From the NCBI GenBank assembly GCA_009780545.1, contig WQZW01000023.1, forward strand, positions 1 to 11,413: a stretch of 11,413 bases of DNA. Direction: 5' to 3'. Source of the stretch: Treponema sp. (GTDB lineage Bacteria > Spirochaetota > Spirochaetia > Treponematales > Breznakiellaceae). The notes beneath the pieces were generated by a model that saw only the letters and a list, made by a program, of their open reading frames with translations, was not told the origin of the DNA and made no database searches. A program made the translations under genes and the position numbers. Shown here piece after piece: positions 7,293 to 11,413 of the stretch (the stretch's first letter is position 1; every line of letters begins with the position of its first letter).

Positions 7293-8416
7293 CGCCGGCC
7301 TTTTCCGGGACCTCGGGCACGGATCTTGTCCAGGCGTAGCGGAGGAAATCTTCCATAAAGAGGTCGATGTCGCCGTCCATCACCGCCTGGATGTTCCCCA
7401 TCTCGGTTTTCGTTCGGTAGTCCTTCACCATGGTATACGGCTGAAACACGTACGAACGTATCTGGTTACCCCAGGAAATGTCCTTTTTTTCCTGGTGGAA
7501 GCGTTGGTTTTCCTTTTCCTTCTCCTCGCGGTAGTGCTCGTACAGGCGGGCCTTGAGCATGGACATCGCCACGGCCCGGTTCTTGATCTGGCTGCGCTCG
7601 TTCTGGCAGGTAACCACGATGCCGGTGGGCAGGTGGGTGAAGCGGACGGCGCTGTCGGTCTTGTTGACATGCTGGCCGCCCGCGCCGCCTGAACGGTAGG
7701 TGTCCACACGGAGGTCCTCGCTGCGGATATCCACCTCGACGGAGTCGTCGATCACCGGGAAGGCGTAGACCGAGGCGAAGGAAGTGTGCCGCCGGGAGTT
7801 GGCGTCGAAGGGCGAGATGCGGACCAGGCGGTGGACGCCGGTCTCGCCCTTGAGGTAACCGAAGGCGTAGGGGCCGTCGATCCGCACCGTGGCGCTCTTG
7901 ATGCCGCCCTCGGCCTCGAGAAAATCGACTTCCTCCACGGAAAAGCCCCGGCGTTCGGCCCAGCGGAGGTACATCCGGTACAGCATCTGCGACCAGTCGC
8001 AGGCCTCCATCCCCCCGGCCCCGGAATGCACGGTGAGGAAGCAGCTGTTGGCGTCCACCTCGCCGCCCATCATCTCCAGCAGCGTCTGCTTTTCGAAGCG
8101 AAGGGAAATGTCCTCGAGCGAAAGCCGGATCCCCTCGCTTTCGCCCTCGTCGCCGGCCTCGCAGGCCAGTTCGTGCAGGGTCTGCGCGTCCTCGATCTCG
8201 GCGGCAAGCGTTTTCCAGGGTTCGTAGCGCAGGCGCAGGGCCTTGAGCTCGGCCATGGTCCGTTCGGCCTCGGCGACGTTGCCCCAGAACCCGGGGTCGG
8301 CGGTTTTCGCCTCGAGGTCGGCTATGGGTTGGGCAAGCCGGTCAAACCCGCCTCCAGGTGTCGTGGATTTTGGCCTTGATCTCGCGTATCGGCGTTCCCA
8401 GTTCGGTAAGCAGCAT
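7279..8416 (-). CDS. prfB: Peptide chain release factor 2, expressed by programmed +1 frameshift
   Basis: Terminates translation at UGA and UAA. The 5' part starts at ATG 8416 (GAGAGG 5 nt upstream) and encodes MLLTELGTPIREIKAKIHDT plus WRRV, 24 codons in all, then in-frame TGA (8342-8344). A +1 shift at GTT TGA C continues as DRLAQPIADLEAKTADPGFW to the stop at 7279, giving about 378 aa, normal for RF2. Hallmarks are the SPF codon-recognition tripeptide (ISPFDANSRRHTSF) and the peptidyl-hydrolysis GGQ loop (SGGAGGQHVNKTDSAVRFTH). The uninterrupted frame running upstream to 8829 is not the natural N-terminus. prfB appears to be the first gene of the minus-strand operon. I found no convincing promoter for it by eye in the 300 bp upstream. 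Confidence 0.95.
8341..8355 (-). promoter_or_regulatory. prfB: prfB programmed +1 frameshift site
   Basis: Reading the minus strand: GGAGG (8351-8355), a 3-nt spacer CGG, the shift codon GTT, then TGA C. A Shine-Dalgarno-like motif 3 nt before the shift codon and a UGA-C stop context are the known RF2 autoregulatory layout: scarce RF2 slows termination at UGA and favours the shift. The stop is codon 25, close to codon 26 of E. coli. The slip codon is GTT instead of the commoner CTT. Confidence 0.93.
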
Positions 8417-8653
8417 AGGTACCTCTCTGGGATCAAGGATACCGGTTTGCGGTTTGAGTTTCTAGATATGTCCGGAGGGAAATGCCGGGATTTTGGGAAG
8501 AGGGTCGAGCCTGTCCGGTTAATCAAGGAAGAAGAATTTTGAATTACTACGGTGGAGCTATGAAAGGGCCGGCAGACGGCAAAGTCCGGGGTAAGCTGCC
8601 CGTCAAGGCGGAACCGCCGGATGCGTTTCCGCCATCGACGACCGGATTGTTTT
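8417..8653. other. Region upstream of prfB with no gene seen
   Basis: No coding region with recognisable sequence or a good ribosome binding site was seen on either strand. It should contain the minus-strand promoter for prfB and its operon, but no clear -35/-10 pair was found. A short direct repeat (GGTTTGCGGTTTGAG, 8444-8458) lies about 30 bp upstream of the prfB start codon. Confidence 0.4.
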
Positions 8654-8697
8654 CCAAGAAAGTCCCCCACGCATCCCCGTAAAAAGGCCCGGTAACC
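8654..8697 (+). repeat. Direct repeat, left copy flanking the PIN/antitoxin cassette
   Basis: It runs from CCAAGAAAGTCCCC through GTAAAAAGGCCCG to GTAACC. It matches 9577-9619 in the same orientation with a few substitutions and about one indel in ~44 bp. The two copies bracket the toxin-antitoxin-like genes, about 923 bp apart. Confidence 0.8.
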
Positions 8698-8737
8698 AAT
8701 CCGATATATCGCGGGAACGGACGGAACATTGATTGTA

Positions 8738-8793
8738 TTCGGAGGGTACATACCCCGCCCTTTAGGGCGTTTAAAGGGTACGTACTCTCCGAA
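8738..8793. repeat. Large imperfect palindrome
   Basis: Outer arms TTCGGAGGGTAC (8738-8749) and GTACTCTCCGAA (8782-8793) pair over 12 bp with one G-T. TACCC/GGGTA and CGCCC/GGGCG continue the stem inward around a TTTA loop, leaving a TTTAAA bulge. No T-run follows on either strand, so it is not an obvious terminator. It lies ~90 bp upstream of the PIN gene and shares ACATACCCCGCC with the next palindrome. Confidence 0.75.
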
Positions 8794-8806
8794 AATCACC
8801 TTACCG

Positions 8807-8842
8807 CAACAACATACCCCGCCATTCATGGCGGGGTTGTTG
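8807..8842. promoter_or_regulatory. Palindrome abutting the PIN-gene promoter
   Basis: The inner stem CCCCGCCA/TGGCGGGG is perfect (loop TTCA, 8825-8828). Outer arms CAACAA (8807-8812) and TTGTTG (8837-8842) pair with a CATA bulge on the left. The right arm overlaps the proposed -35 box at 8840-8845. That placement fits an operator, or a transcribed hairpin of a repeat element; the sequence alone does not decide. Confidence 0.55.
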
Positions 8843-8868
8843 ATAACCGGAAGTATCGGTGCTATATT
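8840..8868 (+). promoter_or_regulatory. Probable sigma70-type promoter for the PIN/antitoxin pair
   Basis: -35 TTGATA (8840-8845), a 17-nt spacer, and -10 TATATT (8863-8868) preceded by TG at 8860-8861 as in an extended -10. This gives a start about 10 nt before the PIN gene's AAGGA ribosome binding site. Confidence 0.65.
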
Positions 8869-8885
8869 GAACGCAAGGAATTGTT

Positions 8886-9367
8886 ATGAGGATACCCGGG
8901 ATATACCTTGAAACCACGATCTTCAACTTCCCCTTTGCGGATGATGCCCCGCAGTACCGGGCCGACACCCTAAGGCTTTTGAGGAGATTCGGGCGGGGAA
9001 GTTTGATGCCTATACCTCGGAGTATGTTGTCCGGGAACCGGGAAATACGGATGATCCGGTAAAAAGGGAAAGAATGGAATCCCTCATCGGTAATTACGGG
9101 ATAACCGTACTTCCGGTAACTGAAGAGGCGGAGCATCTTGCCGGCGTTTATGTCCGCGAAGGGGTTATTCCGGAAAAATACCTGGCCGACGCATTCCATA
9201 TTGCGGCCGCTTCCGTTGCCGGACTTGACTTCATTGTCAGTTTGAACTTCAAACACATCGTAAAACGCAAAACGATAGTCCTCACGGAAACGATCAATGC
9301 GAGGGAAGGGTACAGGCGTATATTCATTCATACGCCTGCGGAGGTAGTGGAATATGAAGACGCTTGA
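8886..9367 (+). pseudogene. PIN-domain (VapC-like) ribonuclease toxin, frameshifted
   Basis: ATG 8886, with AAGGA about 6 nt upstream. The intact start encodes MRIPGIYLETTIFNFPFADD and continues to RADTLRL; the frame then hits TAA at 9060-9062 after 58 codons. Near 8977-8980 (four T's) one base seems to be missing. In the shifted frame from 8981 the protein continues EEIRAGKFDAYTSEYVVRE without interruption to the stop at 9365-9367. Restored, it is about 160 aa, typical of PIN proteins. PIN features are YLETT with the first acidic position, the E of VVRE, and LADAFHIAAAS followed by FIVSLNFKHI, where Asn stands at the last acidic position, as in this subfamily. PIN toxins are RNases paired with a small antitoxin. 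A sequencing error could mimic the lesion. T4 is too short for confident slippage, and no canonical -1 slippery heptamer is present. Confidence 0.85.
9313..9338 (+). promoter_or_regulatory. Perfect 9-bp hairpin just before the antitoxin ribosome binding site
   Basis: CAGGCGTAT (9313-9321), loop ATTCATTC, ATACGCCTG (9330-9338). It ends one base before GGAGG (9340-9344), the ribosome binding site of the small downstream gene, and lies inside the PIN coding region. It could modulate translation of the partner or be a processing site. Chance in coding DNA is the alternative. Confidence 0.55.
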
Positions 9368-9560
9368 CGAGTACATGAACGATCCTGACATTGTCAACGA
9401 ACCGATGCCCTGGCGGGAGATTCATGCCGTGCGCCTGAAGATTTACGACGAGACAAAGGACATGACCTTTGAGGAACGGAAGGCATATTACCGGGAAAGC
9501 ACGGAGAGATTTTTCGCTTCCATGGGAAAACCCGTTCCTTACGCAAAGCCCGGCCGGTAA
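9354..9560 (+). CDS. Small partner (putative antitoxin) of the PIN-domain gene
   Basis: 68 aa, starting at ATG 9354 and overlapping the PIN gene by 14 nt, with GGAGG at 9340-9344 (9-nt spacing). The protein opens MKTLDEYMNDPDIVNEPMPW, continues REIHAVRLKIYDETKDMTFE, and ends in a basic tail (GKPVPYAKPGR). Small proteins of this pattern (a DEYxxDPxIxNEP start and an ExHAxRLKIxxETKxM core) commonly lie beside PIN genes of the YLETT type, so I call it the cognate antitoxin. The order (toxin first) is the reverse of classical vapBC. No recognisable DNA-binding fold is evident by eye. Its frame is intact although the toxin's is broken. The stop codon lies in the left arm of a GGTAACC/GGTTACC hairpin. 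Confidence 0.78.
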   Translation: MKTLDEYMNDPDIVNEPMPWREIHAVRLKIYDETKDMTFEERKAYYRESTERFFASMGKPVPYAKPGR

Positions 9561-9572
9561 CCCCCGGTTACC
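9556..9572 (+). repeat. 7-bp hairpin overlapping the antitoxin stop codon
   Basis: GGTAACC (9556-9562), loop CCC, GGTTACC (9566-9572). The TAA stop is in the left arm. No T-tract follows, so factor-independent termination is unlikely. It immediately precedes the right direct repeat. Confidence 0.5.
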
Positions 9573-9576
9573 CTTC

Positions 9577-9619
9577 CCAAGAAAGTCCCCGCGCATCCCT
9601 GTAAAAAGGCCCGTGAACC
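9577..9619 (+). repeat. Direct repeat, right copy flanking the PIN/antitoxin cassette
   Basis: CCAAGAAAGTCCCC to GTAAAAAGGCCCG to GAACC, in the same orientation as 8654-8697. It fills most of the gap between the antitoxin and the kinase and reaches to within 15 bp of the kinase start codon. Confidence 0.8.
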
Positions 9620-9628
9620 GGGTACAAT
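9600..9628 (+). promoter_or_regulatory. Possible promoter for the FGGY kinase
   Basis: TACAAT (9623-9628) is a good -10. TGTAAA (9600-9605), 17 nt upstream and inside the direct repeat, is a weak -35. Transcription would begin at or next to the kinase ATG (9634), and no good Shine-Dalgarno is seen, so a leaderless mRNA is possible. Confidence 0.35.
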
Positions 9629-9633
9629 AAGCC

Positions 9634-11025
9634 ATGCTTCTGACGGTTGATATCGGGACCTCGGCGTTCAAGGCGGCGGTTTGGGACGGGGAACGGCGGG
9701 CGGGCTTCGCTTCCGTGCCGCTTTCGATGAGCTCGGCGGAAGGGCTGCGGCACGAGGCCGACGGCGCTCAGTGGCTGCGGGCCTTTTCCGACTGCTGCCG
9801 GCTGCTCAGGCGGGAACTGCCCCTTCAGGCGCTGCGGGCGATGGTTGTCTCCGGGAACGGGCCGAGCCTGGTGCCGGTCCTGGGGCCGCCCTCGGCTTCC
9901 GGCGTGCCGGCGGCCCCGGCCCGGCTCTGGTTGGACAGGCGGGCGCTCGGGGCCGCCGAACGCCTTGCCGAGGTTGCGGGCATTTTCGTCGATCCTTCCT
10001 TTTCCCTGCCCAAGGCCCTGGACATACGGGACGGCGAGCCGGAGCTGTACCGGCGGACCCGATTCTTCCTCGGCTGCCCGGAGTTCCTGGCCTTCTTCCT
10101 TACAGGCCAGGCCCGGACCGTCTTCCCGGCGGAAGGGCTGGAACGGTGGTTCTGGACGGAAGGGATCCTTGCCGCCCTGGACCTCGACCCGGCGAAGTTT
10201 CCTCCCTTCATACGCCCCGGCGAACGCTTCGGGGAACTGCTTCCGGAACGGGCCGCCGAAGCGGGGCTTCCGGCCGGCATTCCGGTGATCTCCGGCGGCT
10301 CGGACTTCGTCGCGGCGATCCTGGGCACCGGGACGGTCGTTCCCGGTGCGGCCTGCAACCGGACCGGCACCTCGGACGGGATCAACGCCTGCACCGAAGC
10401 CGAACCGGCCGGCTCCGCCCTGATGTGCTACCGGCATCCGATAATCCCCTTCAACAATGTTTCCGGCACCGTCCCCACCACCGGCAAGGCGATACAGTGG
10501 GCGCGGGGCATCCTGGGAATCGCCTGTCATCGGGAGTTCTTCGCCCTGGCGGAAACGGCCGGGATCGGCTCCGGGGGAACGCTCTTCGTCCCACACCTCG
10601 CCGGCACCCGGACCGGTCCCCGTTCCGGCAGCTTCCGCGGCCTGAACCTTTCCTCCGGCCGCGCGGAACTTGCCCGCGCGGTGCTCGAGGGCATCGGCTT
10701 CGCCCTCCGGGAGATACTGACCGAGATGGAAGGCGCCGGAATCGCCGTCGGGGAACTCCGCCTGTCGGGAAAGTCGGCGGGAAACGACTTCCTCTGCCAA
10801 CTCAGGGCCGACCTTACCGGAAAGCCGGTGCTGGTGGGCACCCAACCGGAAAGCGAACTCCTCGGCCTCGCCATCATCGGCGCCCATGCCCTGGGCGAAT
10901 ACGGCTCCCTTGCCGAAGCTGCCGGGGCACTGGCGCGGATCGGGAAAACCTTCCTGCCGGTGCGGGAAAATACCGAACGGTACGGGGAACTGTTTGCCGG
11001 GTACCGGGAGTGTTTGGACAGGTAA
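9634..11025 (+). CDS. FGGY-family carbohydrate kinase (xylulokinase-like)
   Basis: Phosphorylates a sugar or polyol with ATP in the cytoplasm; the substrate is not resolvable from sequence. It is 463 aa, slightly shorter than typical xylulokinases. The N-terminal FGGY_N half starts with the phosphate-binding LLTVDIGTSAFKAAVWD, includes LPKALDIRDGEPELYRRTRF and FLAFFLTGQ (family pattern K-x-x-x-x-x-x-x-P-E...LTG), and reaches the catalytic-base region VISGGSDFVAA (Asp about residue 224). The C-terminal half has GTGTVVPGAACNRTGTSDG, GGTLFVPHLAGTRTGPRSGS, and the nucleotide-binding LSGKSAGNDFLCQLRADLTG plus KPVLVGTQPESELLGLAIIG. ATG 9634 is used although the ribosome binding site is poor. The last 52 codons are duplicated downstream. 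The neighbouring genes in view are unrelated, so no pathway can be assigned. Confidence 0.9.
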   Translation: MLLTVDIGTSAFKAAVWDGERRAGFASVPLSMSSAEGLRHEADGAQWLRAFSDCCRLLRRELPLQALRAMVVSGNGPSLVPVLGPPSASGVPAAPARLWLDRRALGAAERLAEVAGIFVDPSFSLPKALDIRDGEPELYRRTRFFLGCPEFLAFFLTGQARTVFPAEGLERWFWTEGILAALDLDPAKFPPFIRPGERFGELLPERAAEAGLPAGIPVISGGSDFVAAILGTGTVVPGAACNRTGTSDGINACTEAEPAGSALMCYRHPIIPFNNVSGTVPTTGKAIQWARGILGIACHREFFALAETAGIGSGGTLFVPHLAGTRTGPRSGSFRGLNLSSGRAELARAVLEGIGFALREILTEMEGAGIAVGELRLSGKSAGNDFLCQLRADLTGKPVLVGTQPESELLGLAIIGAHALGEYGSLAEAAGALARIGKTFLPVRENTERYGELFAGYRECLDR

Positions 11026-11036
11026 AGGCCGCCGGG

Positions 11037-11297
11037 ATGGAGATTTGCGGGACAAATCCCCACACCTTGGTTTACATGGTAAAAGCGTGGAGTTTTGCGG
11101 AGCAAAACTCCGAATCCAATCTGACAAAGTCAGATTGGATCGCCGTCATCGGCGCCCATGCCCTGGGCGAACACGGCTCCCTTGCCGAAGCTGCCAGGAC
11201 ACTGGCGCGGATCGGGAAAACCTTTTCGCCGGTGCGGGAAAATGCCGAACGGTACGGGAATCTGTTTGCCGGATACCGGGAGTGCCTGGACAGGTAA
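11037..11297 (+). pseudogene. Duplicated kinase C-terminal tail with an element-derived 5' part
   Basis: An 86-codon frame: ATG 11037 reads through palindromic element III (MEICGTNPHT, then WSFAEQNSESNL) and runs in frame into the second copy of the kinase tail (IGAHALGEHGSLAEAARTLA to YRECLDR). The tail copy carries about seven amino-acid changes relative to the kinase. No good ribosome binding site precedes it and it lacks any complete domain, so I treat it as a duplication remnant, not a working gene. Confidence 0.5.
11039..11140. repeat. Palindromic element, copy III (three hairpins, first one degraded)
   Basis: Stem 1a: GGAGATTTGC (11039-11048) faces a damaged right arm ACAAATCCCC (11052-11061). 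A 27-nt spacer begins ACACCTTGG. Stem 1b: GGAGTTTTGC (11089-11098), loop GGA, GCAAAACTCC (11102-11111), perfect. Stem 2: ATCCAATCTGAC (11114-11125), loop AAA, GTCAGATTGGAT (11129-11140), 12 bp and perfect. Same order as copy II. Confidence 0.88.
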
Positions 11298-11300
11298 AGG

Positions 11301-11377
11301 CCGCCGGGCGCAGACCGGCGGGGTGGAGATTTGCGGAGCAAATCTCCGAATCCAATCTGCCCGCGGCAGATTGGATC
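11301..11377. repeat. Palindromic element, copy IV
   Basis: The left flank forms CCGCCGG (11301-11307) / CCGGCGG (11315-11321), just after the stop codon at 11295-11297. Stem 1: GGAGATTTGC (11325-11334), loop GGA, GCAAATCTCC (11338-11347). Stem 2: ATCCAATCTGCC (11350-11361), loop CGC, GGCAGATTGGAT (11365-11376). The third copy of the kinase tail follows at once. No T-run follows on the plus strand. Confidence 0.88.
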
Positions 11378-11413
11378 GCCGTCATCGGCGCCCATGCCCT
11401 GGGCGAACACGGC

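Larger units (their letters stand above)
10868..11413 (+). repeat. Tandem duplication of the kinase gene 3' end
   Basis: The 169-bp stretch 10868-11036 (kinase C-terminus, stop and GGCCGCCGGG) recurs at 11140-11308 with about 13 substitutions and no indel by eye. A third copy starts at 11376 and runs off the window at 11413. The copies begin at TCGCC, directly after the end of a palindromic element. Periods are 272 and 236 bp; the difference is an extra hairpin plus spacer in the first linker and different left flanks. Confidence 0.92.

Noticed and set aside
5271..7358. Very long plus-strand open frame (695 codons) opposite the PEGA gene and the start of ftsY
   Set aside because: It is antisense to two recognisable genes, has a low-complexity composition rich in Gly/Arg/Pro, and arises from the high G+C third-position bias.
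8345..8829. N-terminal extension of prfB in the uninterrupted frame up to 8829
   Set aside because: The true start with ribosome binding site is at 8416 in the other phase, joined by the programmed frameshift; the extension passes through palindromes and non-coding DNA.
8976..8982. Programmed -1 frameshift in the PIN gene
   Set aside because: CTT TTG is not a slippery heptamer (re-pairing of CTT one base back would be on GCT); a simple base loss or sequencing error is more likely.
9568..11127. Minus-strand 519-codon frame opposite the kinase
   Set aside because: Antisense to a clear FGGY kinase; the composition is that of a shadow frame and no family motif is seen.
9681..11297. Plus-strand 538-codon frame overlapping the kinase in another phase
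   Set aside because: Its body is an out-of-frame reading of the kinase. Only its last ~86 codons, through the element and the duplicated tail, are noteworthy and are described separately.
10868..11413. CRISPR-like or spacer-repeat array at the right end
   Set aside because: The repeated units are long gene-tail duplicates plus palindromic elements, with no short regular repeats and unique spacers.

Overview
This is a G+C-rich bacterial window that looks spirochaetal, most likely a Treponema-like or termite-gut lineage. That placement is an inference from the gene set (a LolCDE-type operon behind ftsY and a PEGA-domain exported protein, with an ftsY of minimal N+G form) and from the many dispersed palindromes. 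No rRNA or other marker gene is present to confirm it.

Layout. (1) Positions 1-8416 hold one minus-strand operon, in transcription order: prfB (release factor 2, made through a programmed +1 frameshift), a PEGA-domain exported membrane protein, ftsY (SRP receptor), an unrecognised exported protein, a LolC/E-type permease, a 300-bp spacer full of hairpins, lolD, and a second LolC/E-type permease cut by the window edge. Most junctions are overlapping or tightly spaced (prfB/PEGA 14 nt overlap, ftsY/unknown GTGTCTGA, unknown/lolC 11 nt, lolD/lolE ATGA). The operon joins translation termination, membrane targeting and lipoprotein export. (2) Positions 8417-8885 are non-coding, with two large palindromes and a good sigma70-type promoter facing right. 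(3) Positions 8886-9560 hold a toxin-antitoxin-like pair on the plus strand: a PIN-domain gene broken by one frameshift and an intact 68-aa partner. The pair is bracketed by two direct copies of a ~44-bp repeat. (4) Positions 9634-11025 encode an FGGY-family sugar kinase. (5) From 11026 to the window end, the last ~169 bp of the kinase gene are tandemly repeated, each copy separated by palindromic elements.

The most unusual content is a modular double-hairpin element: a 10-bp stem of form GGAGxTTTGC/GCAAAxCTCC followed by an 11-12-bp stem based on TCCAATCTG/CAGATTGGA. Its copies differ by paired, compensating changes. One cluster lies in frame at the 5' end of the PEGA gene and seems to have taken over its start region, recalling Rickettsia palindromic elements. 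Another cluster punctuates the tandem duplication of the kinase 3' end.

No tRNA, rRNA, CRISPR array or transposase gene was seen. All calls come from reading the sequence by eye, without database searches.
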